A DNA stretch of 23,102 bases from Rikenellaceae bacterium (lineage in GTDB: Bacteria; Bacteroidota; Bacteroidia; Bacteroidales; UBA932): assembly GCA_012800665.1 (NCBI GenBank), contig JAAZIW010000197.1:1-23102 (forward strand). The letters run 5' to 3'. Positions within the stretch are counted from its first letter, which is position 1. Each line of letters begins with the position of its first letter. This document shows positions 6,403-15,164 of the stretch, piece by piece. The notes under the pieces were generated by a model that searched no databases, had not been told where the DNA came from, and saw only the letters and a program-made list of their open reading frames with translations. Made by a program: the position numbers and the translations under genes.

Positions 6403-9138
6403 TTAGAAACTGACATTTACTCCGAAAGTAAAGGTCTTTACATTCGGGTAGGTACCCCAGTCGATTCCCATGTTGGTGGCGCTTGACCACTGGCTCATTT
6501 CGGGGTCGTAACCGCTGTACCTTGTAAAAGTAATCATGTTATCCAGAGTAAGATAAGGCTGGATTTTACTGATGCGGGCCTTTTCCATCCATTTGCCGGA
6601 AAAGTCGTAAGAGAGAGTGATGTTCTTTATTTTTACGAATGAACCATCCTCCACCCAGCGTGTGGAAGCCTTAAGATTGTAGAGTTCGCCGCTCTTGGGC
6701 ATGTCTGTAAGCTGTCCGGGGACTCTCCAGCGGTTGAGCACATCGACTATCTGGTTGGAGCCGTTATACATACCCACCATCTCTATACGCGAGGCATTAT
6801 AGATGTCATTGCCTATAGAGCTTGTGATGAGTATGCTCAGACTAAGACCCTTATAGCTGAAGTTGTTGGTCATTCCCCAAATGAAGTCGGGATTGGCATC
6901 GCCTATATATTGCTTGTCCGAGGTATTGACCTTGCCGTCCTTGTTGCTGTCTTCGTAAATCATCATGCCTGTCTCGGGATTTACGCCTGTAGCTTTAAGA
7001 CCCCAGAAGCAGCTGAGCGGCTTGTCCGGAACCATTCTCACGATATTTTCGCTGAGGGCTTCGGAGGTGGTGGCAAAATAATAAACTTGCTGAAGGGCAA
7101 GCTTTTCGAGCCTGTTGCGGTTCAAGCTGATATTGAAGTCAGTCATCCAAGTGAAGCCGTTGCGATCGAAATTCACGGAATTGATTGCAAGTTCGACTCC
7201 CCAGTTGCTCATTTCGCCCTCATTGCGATAAATGGGAGGATAGGGAGCCTGAAGGGGAACGTTCATCAGCATATTGCTTGTATACTTGTAGTAAGCATCA
7301 AGGGTGAAGTTGAGTTTGCCCCCGAGCGTCTGCAAATCTATTCCGACATTGCTCTGGGTTGTGGTTTCCCAAGTAAGTTCCTTATTGCCGATGTTGGTCT
7401 TGCCTCCAAGGGTCGGCACGGCCTCAGCATACGTAGGATTGGTCCAATCGTAATAATTGATTCCATATTCCTGTACCCAGGCATAATCGCCGAGACCGCT
7501 CTGGTTTCCCTGCTGTCCCCAGCCTGCACGTATTTTAAGGTCGCTTATCCAATCGATGTCTGCTATGAAAGGCTCGGAAGAAATACGCCAGGCAACAGAT
7601 GCGGAAGGAAAATATCTCCACTTATGGCCGCGGAGTCCGCCTTTGTTGCCGCCGTTAATGCCGAAAATGACATTGTTATAATTGGGGGAGAAATAATTAC
7701 GGCTTCCGGAAAGGTTCTGCCAAAGGGAGGTGGTAGCTGAAGTGCCGGCCATCACTTCCAAATTGTGCTTGCCGGCAAAACTTTTATTAAAGTTAAGGAT
7801 ATTGTCGTATATCATACGCCTGTCATCGCTGCGTGAATCCGCAGCCTCTCCATGCTGGGTGCGCCCGTAGGAGGTATGAATCGGGTCTAAGAAATAATAA
7901 TTGTGCACCCATCTGCGGTCCATGCTCACCGTGCTTTTGAAATAAAGATGTCTGCCGAAATTAAGCTGAGCATACACAGAGCCGATCAAACGATCGGTCT
8001 CTTCGAAATTATGCTCGGTGCGGGCTATATTCTCAGCAGGGGTGGTGAGATTGGCTCCGTAGAATTGAGTCCAGTACCAATCAGGGTTGCTCTCATCCCA
8101 AATTTTGGCGTAGGTAGGGGTGTTGATTACCGAAAGCACCACTCCGGCGCGGTTAGAACCGGTTCCGGAGATAATACCGTTGTTGCGATAGTGCGAGTAA
8201 TTAATGTTGGTGCCCGCCGTGAGATAGTCATAGAGTTTTGTTTCGAAAGAAGCCTTGAAGTTTAACCTCTTGTTGTAGGCAACCCTGATGATACCTTCCT
8301 CATTGTTGTACCCAAGTCCTATATAATAATTGTTTTTGTCGTCGGCATTGGAGATGCCGATTTGATAATTCTGATTTACGCCTGTCCTGTATGCCTCATC
8401 GAACCAATTGGTATTGTCGGTGAGACCGTCAGGGAGATTCACATAGCCGGTTTCGTCCATAAGTTCTTTATACTGAGCGGCATTGAGGACATCGTAGGTG
8501 CGTGTAACGCTTGCCAAGCCCACATAGCTGTTGAAATCCACCTTCGGACCGCTCCCCTTGCTGCCACGTTTGGTGGTGATGAGAACAACGCTGTTGGCGG
8601 CGCGCGAGCCGTAAATGGCTGCGGAAGATGCATCTTTTAGAATCTGCATGGTCTCGATGTCATTCGGGGAAAGATAGGCAATCGCATAATTTCCGGTGCC
8701 GAGCGGCACCCCGTCAACCACATAAAGCGGATCGTTGGAAGATGCAATGGAAGATGCGCCGCGGATGCGCACCGTCATACCGCTGCCCGGGAGCCCGCTG
8801 GTCTGGGTTACCTGCACTCCTGCCACCTTGCCCTGAATAAAACCGGAAGCTTCCGTTACAGGACGGAGCCGTATGTCTTCGGTGTCCACCGTCGAAACTG
8901 CTGTTGTAAGATCGCGTTTGCGGACAGACCCGTAACCGATAGCGACCACAGCATCCAGCTGAAGTGCGGACTCGGCTATTATCACATTGATAAGAGCGCG
9001 GCCGGCCACCCTTTCACTGACAGTCTCATATCCTAAAGAAGAAAATTCAAGTACAGGGTCGTTCCCACGCAGCACGATGGAATAATTGCACAACAACTCA
9101 TACAAATCTAAAAAAAATGAAAACAGCTTTGACGACAA
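6403..9138 (-). pseudogene. SusC/RagA-type TonB-dependent transporter, 5'-truncated
   Basis: Outer-membrane TonB-dependent porin of a polysaccharide utilisation locus, which imports oligosaccharides captured by SusD. Present are the end of the carboxypeptidase-D-regulatory-like domain (LEFSSLGYET), the SusC-type junction VVAIGYGSVRKRDL, the plug domain with RIRGASSIASSNDPLYVVDGVP and LKDASSAAIYGSRAANSVVLITTKRG, and the full beta-barrel ending in an aromatic-terminated strand (FGVNVSF). The signal peptide and about the first 80-100 residues are missing. The open frame begins at a TTG at 9138, and recognisable homology starts only near 9090; the preceding 50 bp read as AT-rich non-coding DNA. 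No ATG in frame could restore export. Only about 180 bp separate this point from the divergent methyltransferase gene, so the missing part is deleted, not frameshifted. The 3' end and its spacing to susD are normal. Confidence 0.88.
9103..9110 (-). promoter_or_regulatory. Possible -7 box in front of the truncated susC
   Basis: TAGATTTG on the minus strand matches the Bacteroides -7 consensus TAnnTTTG. The nearest upstream TTG (9138-9136) is 25 nt away, longer than the usual 19-21. It lies within 20 bp of where SusC homology begins, so it may be the original promoter of a deleted leader, or chance in AT-rich DNA. Confidence 0.3.
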
Positions 9139-9259
9139 GTGAAAACAAAGTGGACAATTTTATCTCATTAATTAACCATATTATTGTTAATCGATTAGTT
9201 ATACATAGATGAGCAACAAAATAATGTGGATTTTAACAAAGATTCAAATCTTATTTTTT

Positions 9260-9267
9260 TATATTTG
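9260..9267 (+). promoter_or_regulatory. -7 box of the RNA methyltransferase gene
   Basis: TATATTTG fits TAnnTTTG exactly and lies just 8 bp before the ATG at 9276. With a start site about seven bases downstream, the mRNA would have almost no leader. There is no clear TTG at the -33 distance, so the promoter may be weak or activator-dependent. Confidence 0.45.
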
Positions 9268-9275
9268 TCAAGATT

Positions 9276-9806
9276 ATGGAAAACAGAAAACTCAAGGTGA
9301 GCGAAATGAAGCGGCTGAGCCCCGAACAATACATGGAGCGTCCCGAAAGCGGACTGGTGATTGTATTGGACAATGTGCGAAGCGCCTATAATGTGGGCAG
9401 TGCATTCCGCAGCGCAGATGCATTCGGAGTGGACAAAATCTACCTTTGCGGCATTTGCCCGACTCCCCCTTCCACCGAAATACACAAAACGGCCCTCGGT
9501 GCAGAAGAATCCCTCGCATGGCAGTACGAAGCCGATATTCTCAAGCTTGTAAAACGCTTGAAATCAGATGATTATACAATTATCTCGGTAGAGCAGACTC
9601 ATAACTCAGTAAAACTCATCTCTCCCGATACATTGCCGAAAACACAAAAGACAGCACTTATATTCGGCAACGAAGTCGAAGGCGTACAACAAAGCGTTGT
9701 GGATGCCTCCGACTTCAGTCTTGAGATTCCCCAGCACGGCACCAAGCATTCGCTCAACGTAGCCGTTACAGTAGGAATAGTATTATTTGCCTTTACTGCA
9801 CGTTAA
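9276..9806 (+). CDS. SPOUT-class (TrmH/SpoU family) RNA 2'-O-methyltransferase
   Basis: Cytosolic S-adenosylmethionine-dependent RNA ribose methyltransferase of the SpoU/TrmH group. The substrate (a tRNA or rRNA position) cannot be told from sequence. All three family motifs are in order: motif 1 with NVGSAFRSAD (residues 39-48, including the conserved Asn39 and Arg45), motif 2 LIFGNEVEGV (128-137), and motif 3 EIPQHGTKHSLNVAVTVGIV near the C-terminus; together they form the trefoil-knot cofactor site. At 176 residues it is a minimal SPOUT domain without the extra RNA-binding N-terminal domain of larger members. The start at 9276 is preferred over an internal ATG at 9306 because the RKLK..EM+RLS segment is typical of Bacteroidota homologues as I recall them, although the later ATG has a better AAGGTGAG upstream. 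The gene is divergent from the broken susC and convergent with ppdK, 13 bp apart. Confidence 0.9.
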   Translation: MENRKLKVSEMKRLSPEQYMERPESGLVIVLDNVRSAYNVGSAFRSADAFGVDKIYLCGICPTPPSTEIHKTALGAEESLAWQYEADILKLVKRLKSDDYTIISVEQTHNSVKLISPDTLPKTQKTALIFGNEVEGVQQSVVDASDFSLEIPQHGTKHSLNVAVTVGIVLFAFTAR

Positions 9807-9819
9807 TTTAATGCAGTAA
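9793..9819. terminator. Hairpin shared by the convergent methyltransferase and ppdK ends
   Basis: Perfect 8-bp arms TTACTGCA / TGCAGTAA (9793-9800 and 9812-9819) with an 11-nt loop. The stem overlaps the methyltransferase's last codons and adjoins the ppdK stop codon. A weak T-rich stretch follows on the plus strand only, so it is a modest terminator at best and may serve mainly to stabilise both 3' ends. Confidence 0.45.
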
Positions 9820-12549
9820 TTATATTTCCTGCTCGATTGCCGCCTGAGCCGCAGACAGACGTGCTATCGGAACACGGAAAGGCGAACAGCTTACATAATC
9901 AAGTCCTATCTTATTGAAGAACTTCACGGACTCGGGATCACCGCCATGCTCGCCGCAAATGCCGCATTTGAGTTCCGGTCTCTTGCAGCGTCCGCCTTGT
10001 ACGCTGTATTCTACGAGTTTGCCCACTCCCTTGGTATCTATGGTTTGGAATGGATCGGAATCTATAATTTTATTGCCCAAATAGTCACCCATGAAGGTGC
10101 CCACATCGTCGCGGCTGAAACCGAAAGTCATTTGGGTAAGGTCGTTGGTACCGAAGCTGAAGAACTCGGCGCTGCGAGCCATACGATCTGATGTAAGGGC
10201 GGCGCGGGGAGTTTCTATCATGGTGCCGAAGCTGTACTTGATATCTATCGGATAATGGGCGGCAGCCACTTCTGCCTTGACAAGGTCGCAAATGGCCCTT
10301 TGGAAAGTGAGTTCGCGGGCGGATACGGTTACGGGAATCATGATTTCCGGTTGCGGATTCAGACCTTCACGCAAGAGTTCCGCGGCAGCCTCGAAAATGG
10401 CCCTGTACTGGGTTTTGGCTATAGCCGGGAAAGATACGTGCAGGCGAACGCCACGATGACCCATCATAGGATTCGACTCATGAAGCTGCTCTGAACGGAG
10501 ATCGATGTCGGAAACCTTGATGCCGAGTTCGCGTGCAAGCTCCTCTTTCTTCTCTTCGCTCTTGGGAACGAATTCATGAAGCGGCGGGTCGAGCAGACGG
10601 AAAGTAACCGGCTTGCCGTCCATAATCTTAAGAGTGCTCTTAATGCTGGCCTTCATAAACGGAAGAAGTTCATCAAGCGCATGCTTGCGTTCCTCTTCAT
10701 TATCAGCGAGGATGATTTTACGAAGCTTCATCAAGGGAACATCGCTGTTGCGTCCATAGAACATATGCTCTATACGGAAGAGACCTATGCCTTCTGCTCC
10801 GAACTGCAGGGCCTTTACAGCATCCTCCGGAGTATCGGCGTTGGTACGGATGCCCAAACGGCGATACTTGTCCACTATATTCATAAAGCGTACAAAGAGA
10901 GGATTCTCGCTGGCATCTATAGTGTCTATCTGTCCTTCGTAAACAATACCTTTGGAACCGTTGAGAGAAATATAGTCGCCTTCTGTGAATACTCGGTCGA
11001 TGCCCGGGAAACGAACTTTCTTGCCGGCAGTGTCCAGATGCATGCCATCGCAGCCCACTATACAGCATTTGCCCCAACCGCGGGCCACCAAGGCGGCGTG
11101 GCTGGTCATACCTCCGCGCTGGGTAAGAATACCTGTCGAAGCGCGCATGCCTTCTATGTCTTCGGGAGATGTTTCCTCGCGAATCAAAATGGTTTTCTTG
11201 TTTTGTGCTGCAAAAGCCATGGCGTCAGCCGGAGTAAACACTATCTGACCCACAGCTCCTCCGGGAGATGCCGGAAGACCGTGAGCAATGGCGCCGGCTT
11301 TCTTTTCAGACTCGGGATTGAGAACAGGATGCAGAATTTCGTCCAATTGAGCGGGAGAAACCCTCATTACAGCTGTGCGCTCATCTATCATGCCTTCCCC
11401 TAGCATATCCATTGCCATCTGAAGAGCAGCTATGCCGGTGCGTTTTCCGACGCGGCACTGGAGCATCCAGAGCTTGCCTTCCTGGATGGTGAACTCTATG
11501 TCCTGCATGTCATGGAAATGATCCTCTAACTTTAAGCGGATTTCATCGAGCTCGGCATAAACCGTCGGCATTGCTTTTTCGAGGCTTTGAAGATTGCGGG
11601 TCTGGTCGGTCTTGGTGTCCTCATTGAGAGGATTCGGAGTGCGGATGCCCGCAACAACGTCTTCGCCCTGTGCATTGACGAGCCACTCACCGTAAAACTT
11701 GTTTTCACCGGTGGCGGGATTGCGCGAAAATGCTACGCCTGTAGCGGAGCTCTCGCCCATATTTCCGAACACCATGCTCTGAACGTTTACAGCTGTTCCC
11801 CAGTCATCCGGAATTTTCTCGATGCGCCTGTAAGCTATTGCGCGCTTGCCGTTCCAACTCTTGAACACTCCGCCGATTGAGCCCCAAAGCTGGGCCTCTG
11901 CGCTATCGGGGAAGTCAACTCCGAGAACATCCTTGACTTTCTGTTTGAACTGCTCTGAAAGAGTTTTGAGTTCCTCGGCTGTTATATCGATATCAGACTC
12001 ATATCCTTTGGCTTTTTTGAGGTCTTCCATCATACGGTCTAATTGCTGGCGTATGCCTTGACCATCGGCGGGCTCTATTCCCTCAGCCTTTTCCATCACC
12101 ACATCAGAATACATCATAATCAGACGCCTGTAGGCATCATATACAAAGCGGGGATTGCCCGTTTTCTTTATCATTCCGGGAATGGTTGCGGAACAAAGAC
12201 CGATATTCAGGATGGTATCCATCATGCCGGGCATGGAACTGCGGGCGCCGGAACGGCAACTTAAAAGCAGAGGATCATTCGGATCTCCGAATTTCTTGCC
12301 CATTGTTTTTTCGGTAAATGCAAGAGCTTCTGCAACTTCACGCTTCAACTCTTCAGAAAAACCGCCGCCGAGTTGATAATATTCGGTGCAGCATTCGGTT
12401 GTAATTGTAAATCCTGCAGGTACCGGCAAGCCGATCTTGCACATCTCAGCCAAATTGGCTCCTTTTCCACCAAGGAGTTCGCGCATGGTGGCATCGCCGT
12501 CAGCGATTTTTCCGCCAAAGCGATAGACACGTTTCTTTTCTGTTAACAT
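9820..12549 (-). CDS. ppdK: Pyruvate, phosphate dikinase (PpdK)
   Basis: Cytosolic enzyme that interconverts pyruvate, ATP and phosphate with phosphoenolpyruvate, AMP and pyrophosphate; in anaerobic Bacteroidales it links glycolysis and gluconeogenesis at the PEP node. The 909 residues cover the whole family: an N-terminal ATP-grasp nucleotide-binding domain (start region LLGGKGANLAEM, then SCRSGARSSMPGMMDTILN), the central swivelling phosphohistidine domain with GGMTSHAALVARGWGK (His484 carries the phosphate; Thr482 is the family's regulatory phosphorylation site), and a C-terminal PEP/pyruvate barrel with the FRIEHMF segment, FSFGTNDLTQMTFGFSRDD, and the acid-base Cys865 in CGICGEHGGDP. The start is the ATG at 12549. 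It is preceded by its own promoter-like sequence in the 84-bp gap after the PhoH-family gene. No PPDK regulatory protein (DUF299) gene is in the window. Nothing is abnormal in the enzyme. Confidence 0.97.
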   Translation of the reverse strand: MLTEKKRVYRFGGKIADGDATMRELLGGKGANLAEMCKIGLPVPAGFTITTECCTEYYQLGGGFSEELKREVAEALAFTEKTMGKKFGDPNDPLLLSCRSGARSSMPGMMDTILNIGLCSATIPGMIKKTGNPRFVYDAYRRLIMMYSDVVMEKAEGIEPADGQGIRQQLDRMMEDLKKAKGYESDIDITAEELKTLSEQFKQKVKDVLGVDFPDSAEAQLWGSIGGVFKSWNGKRAIAYRRIEKIPDDWGTAVNVQSMVFGNMGESSATGVAFSRNPATGENKFYGEWLVNAQGEDVVAGIRTPNPLNEDTKTDQTRNLQSLEKAMPTVYAELDEIRLKLEDHFHDMQDIEFTIQEGKLWMLQCRVGKRTGIAALQMAMDMLGEGMIDERTAVMRVSPAQLDEILHPVLNPESEKKAGAIAHGLPASPGGAVGQIVFTPADAMAFAAQNKKTILIREETSPEDIEGMRASTGILTQRGGMTSHAALVARGWGKCCIVGCDGMHLDTAGKKVRFPGIDRVFTEGDYISLNGSKGIVYEGQIDTIDASENPLFVRFMNIVDKYRRLGIRTNADTPEDAVKALQFGAEGIGLFRIEHMFYGRNSDVPLMKLRKIILADNEEERKHALDELLPFMKASIKSTLKIMDGKPVTFRLLDPPLHEFVPKSEEKKEELARELGIKVSDIDLRSEQLHESNPMMGHRGVRLHVSFPAIAKTQYRAIFEAAAELLREGLNPQPEIMIPVTVSARELTFQRAICDLVKAEVAAAHYPIDIKYSFGTMIETPRAALTSDRMARSAEFFSFGTNDLTQMTFGFSRDDVGTFMGDYLGNKIIDSDPFQTIDTKGVGKLVEYSVQGGRCKRPELKCGICGEHGGDPESVKFFNKIGLDYVSCSPFRVPIARLSAAQAAIEQEI

Positions 12550-12609
12550 TTAATATCTGATTTTTTACGATTTATTTCGAGAAGTACACTATTTATCAAA
12601 TTAAGAGCA

Positions 12610-12642
12610 CGAAGATACAAAAAAAAATTATAATTACAGCAA
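12610..12642 (-). promoter_or_regulatory. Promoter of ppdK
   Basis: On the minus strand TTG (12642-12640), a 22-nt spacer ending in a long T-run, then TATCTTCG (12617-12610), one mismatch from TAnnTTTG. The -33 element overlaps the stop of the PhoH-family gene. The leader would be about 50 nt. It suggests that ppdK can be transcribed independently of the two genes upstream. Confidence 0.5.
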
Positions 12643-13977
12643 TCTTGCCGCCATTTCGGAAAGCGGGCTCCTTTCGCCCTTGCGAAGGAAGACATGTTGG
12701 AACAACTTTTGACCATCCAATTTCTCTCCCAAATGGCTCAAACCATTCGACCACTGATCCAAATACGGCTGATCTATTTGGAAAATATCACCGGTGCAGA
12801 CTATCTTGGTGCCCTCGCCTGCGCGGGTTATAATCGTCTTTATCTCCAAAGGAGTAAGATTCTGGGCTTCATCTATTATAAAATAGCATTTTCCAAGACT
12901 TCTGCCGCGAATATAAGCCAAAGGCTCTATCAACAACTTCTCCTCCTTAAGCAGGCTGTCTATCTTGAGGGCCTCGCGCGATGTCGGCTTGAATTGAGCC
13001 TTTATCACATTCAAATTGTCCATGAGCGGCTGCAGGAAAGGCCACATTTTAGCCTTGGTGTCACCCGGAAGGAAGCCGATATCTTGATTGCCGAGAATTA
13101 CTGTGGGGCGTGAAACTACTATCTGCTCGTAATAGCCCACCTGTTCCAAAGCAGCGGCAAGAGCCAGCAGCGTTTTGCCGGTCCCCGAACCGCCGGTAAG
13201 CGATACAAGCTCAATCTTACGGTTAAGAAGGGCATCCAAAGCCATCTTTTGCTCATCGTTTCGGGGGCGTATGCCGAAAGCGCGGTGTTCCTTTACAAGA
13301 ACTATCTTCTTTCTATCGGCATCATATCTGGCGCAAACCACATCTTTATTGCCATCCCCCTTCCATCTGAACTTGAAAAGCTGATTGGCCTCCGGCTCTT
13401 TTTGCACCACTGCCGACCATTCAATTGCATTTTCGTGACTATAGCAGAGCGCTTGAAGCAGACCCGGCTCCAAAGTATAGAATTGCACCTCCATATTGGC
13501 CTTTTCCAGCCTTTCCTCCCCCACTCTATCGGTAAGATAGTCTTGAACCTCCATTCCGGCGGATTTTGCCTTTATGCGAAGATTCACATCTTTTGTAACC
13601 AAGGCCACGAAAGTGCCGGGATTGGTGTCCCTAACCCACATGGCGGTCGCTAAAATGCGATGGTCTTGAGTATCGTCTTTGAAGAGTTCTGCAAATTCGG
13701 GTGTAAAAGGATGATTGGGCTCCACCTTTATGCGCCCAAGGTTTTTGCCGAGCGACACGCCCTTTTCACCGAAAGACTTTCCTCCGGTAAGTTTATCGAT
13801 ATCCCGCATGAAATGCCTGGCATTATAGGCAAGCGCATCATTGCCTTTCTTGAATTTATCAACCTCCTCCACCACAGCCACCGGTATCACCAAATCATTG
13901 TCCTGGAAATTATGAATGGCTTTATGGTCGTGGAGAAGAACATTCGTGTCGAGAACAAAAATTTTAGCTTTACTCAT
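12634..13977 (-). CDS. PIN-PhoH protein (PhoH2/YlaK-type RNA-acting ATPase)
   Basis: Fusion of an N-terminal PIN nuclease domain and a C-terminal PhoH ATPase, 447 residues, the standard length. Characterised PhoH2 proteins of this layout unwind and cleave RNA; the cellular role here is inferred. The PIN domain (about 1-140) keeps its acidic metal-binding residues: Asp10 in VLDTN, Glu37/Glu38, Asp105 in TQDHR and Asp130 in TKDVN. The PhoH domain (about 235-445) has Walker A GGSGTGKT at 262-269, Walker B YFIIDEAQNLTP with Asp369-Glu370, and the PhoH hallmark RPTVILGNQDIGFLPGD in between. The start is the ATG at 13977. It lies 15 bp downstream of the PurL-like gene and is probably co-transcribed with it. 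It has no antitoxin-like partner of the VapB type, which is usual for this family in Bacteroidota. All catalytic residues that I can check are intact. Confidence 0.95.
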   Translation of the reverse strand: MSKAKIFVLDTNVLLHDHKAIHNFQDNDLVIPVAVVEEVDKFKKGNDALAYNARHFMRDIDKLTGGKSFGEKGVSLGKNLGRIKVEPNHPFTPEFAELFKDDTQDHRILATAMWVRDTNPGTFVALVTKDVNLRIKAKSAGMEVQDYLTDRVGEERLEKANMEVQFYTLEPGLLQALCYSHENAIEWSAVVQKEPEANQLFKFRWKGDGNKDVVCARYDADRKKIVLVKEHRAFGIRPRNDEQKMALDALLNRKIELVSLTGGSGTGKTLLALAAALEQVGYYEQIVVSRPTVILGNQDIGFLPGDTKAKMWPFLQPLMDNLNVIKAQFKPTSREALKIDSLLKEEKLLIEPLAYIRGRSLGKCYFIIDEAQNLTPLEIKTIITRAGEGTKIVCTGDIFQIDQPYLDQWSNGLSHLGEKLDGQKLFQHVFLRKGERSPLSEMAARLL

Positions 13978-13992
13978 TATTATAGTGTTTTT

Positions 13993-15111
13993 TTAATCTT
14001 CACCCTCCCCGCCCTGACTGCGGATAAGAGATTCAAGAATATGTTGTATGCCGCTTTTGGGAGATGAATGCAGCTGCACCTCACCGCCTTCTGCGGGATG
14101 ACCGAGAGGATAAAAGGCAATATCCTGCAAAAGCAGTTCGGCATCGATATAGTCAAAGTCGATGTCCCGTATTTGAATTATGGCGCCGGGCACCTCAGAA
14201 AACAGCAGGCGCACCGGATCTTCCTCGCGGGTGGCGATACGCAGGTCCGAAAGGTCGATTACGGCGCCGACAGTCTGCGAAGTCATGCCTTTTAATGCAG
14301 TAATCAGGCCTCCATCTGAAACGGTGGAGGCGGAGAGAATAATACCGTCCTCTACAAGTTCGCGCACGACCTCATAGCAGTCATGAAAATAATAGGGATC
14401 ATTTATGATAGGCGCTACCGCCGGCTCAATGTCGATTGCCTGTGCGAGAAGGGAACCGCCAAGCCGGTAAGAAGAAGTATCGAAAGGAATGTAAACTATC
14501 CAGCTTTTAGGATCGAGATGAAGGGTGGATGGGAGAGAGGCTGCGCCAAGACGGGGATTCTCCGAACTGAAGGGCCTCTCTACAAGGCTGCCTTCCTCTA
14601 CTCCGGGGCGGAGGACGGCGATAAATTGAACTCCGCAAACACCCTGCTCTTCGGAGTAAGACCTCAGGCAAAGCCCCAATGCATCCAAAAATTCGCCCGT
14701 TGCTTTAAAAGAAGAATATAAAGCCGCCATATTGCCAATAGACTGCTCGTTCCAAGTCCATTTGGCATCCAGGCAAAGGTCTCCAAGGCGGAAATTTCCC
14801 ATACGCCAAAGGCAATCCAAAAGGGCTTTTTCTATTTGACCGCGAGTAAATTCCTGCGGGAAGATAATGGAGGCTTTGCGGGAAGCGGAAATCACCTTAT
14901 CGAGATATTCCTCGATTTTAGAGGCATCGGTCCCGCCTGACGACAGTCCCGGACCAGAACTTTCATCCACTATGCGACCCGCTTCTTCAGGCTGTCCGGC
15001 CTTTCCGGAAAAAGGGCCTCTTACGCTTTCTAATATTTGCGCCGGCGTGAGTTCCTGCTGCACACCGTCTATGACATATTTGGAGTATAAGACCGAAATG
15101 CTTTTATTCAT
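13993..15111 (-). CDS. Stand-alone degenerate PurL (FGAM synthase) / AIR-synthase-like protein
   Basis: No characterised function that I recognise. The 372 residues follow, block by block, the second AIR-synthase-like half of the large PurL, which makes formylglycinamidine ribonucleotide in purine synthesis. KWTW (117-120) fits PurL's N-W-x-W. The following helix leads to the point where PurL has its phosphate loop GGKDS(L)SM, but here the sequence reads CLRSYSEEQGV. RLGGSLLAQ (216-224) matches the PurL RLGGS block. TVSDGGLITALKGM (263-276) matches DVSDGGL, with the usual His-Asp before V replaced by Ser-Thr. LLFSEVPG (302-309) matches the LFxExPG block. There is no glutaminase domain. It therefore looks like a pseudoenzyme or a ligand-binding relative. 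The start is the ATG at 15111, with a near-consensus promoter. It precedes the PIN-PhoH gene by 15 bp and is divergent from folC (52 bp). The homology claim is from memory of the family and needs a profile search. Confidence 0.65.
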   Translation of the reverse strand: MNKSISVLYSKYVIDGVQQELTPAQILESVRGPFSGKAGQPEEAGRIVDESSGPGLSSGGTDASKIEEYLDKVISASRKASIIFPQEFTRGQIEKALLDCLWRMGNFRLGDLCLDAKWTWNEQSIGNMAALYSSFKATGEFLDALGLCLRSYSEEQGVCGVQFIAVLRPGVEEGSLVERPFSSENPRLGAASLPSTLHLDPKSWIVYIPFDTSSYRLGGSLLAQAIDIEPAVAPIINDPYYFHDCYEVVRELVEDGIILSASTVSDGGLITALKGMTSQTVGAVIDLSDLRIATREEDPVRLLFSEVPGAIIQIRDIDFDYIDAELLLQDIAFYPLGHPAEGGEVQLHSSPKSGIQHILESLIRSQGGEGED

Positions 15112-15132
15112 TGTTTATGTAACAAAGTCCGT

Positions 15133-15164
15133 CAAAAATAACTATTTTTGAGCATATTCTCAAA
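15133..15164 (-). promoter_or_regulatory. Consensus promoter of the PurL-like / PIN-PhoH operon
   Basis: On the minus strand TTTG (15164-15161), a 20-nt spacer, then TATTTTTG (15140-15133): a full match to the Bacteroides -33/-7 consensus. The predicted leader is about 16 nt. The -33 element reaches the first base of the folC start codon on the other strand. Confidence 0.7.
15143..15150 (+). promoter_or_regulatory. -7 box of the folC operon
   Basis: TATTTTTG on the plus strand, 13 bp before the folC ATG. It is the exact mirror of the minus-strand -7 box at 15140-15133, two bases away, so the two form an 18-bp inverted repeat. No TTTG is found at the proper -33 distance on this side, so this promoter looks weaker. 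Confidence 0.5.

Noticed and set aside
6008..6490. Longer susD start at 6490 giving a 160-codon frame
   Set aside because: The added residues overlap the end of susC and precede a good lipoprotein signal peptide; the strong AGGAGG fixes the start at 6385.
6910..7740. Plus-strand open frame (276 codons) opposite the susC barrel
   Set aside because: Antisense shadow of the SusC beta-barrel; no signal, domain or ribosome site.
10576..11403. Long plus-strand open frame (275 codons) opposite ppdK
   Set aside because: Lies wholly antisense to an intact, strongly conserved enzyme; no family motif; composition mirrors the codons of ppdK.
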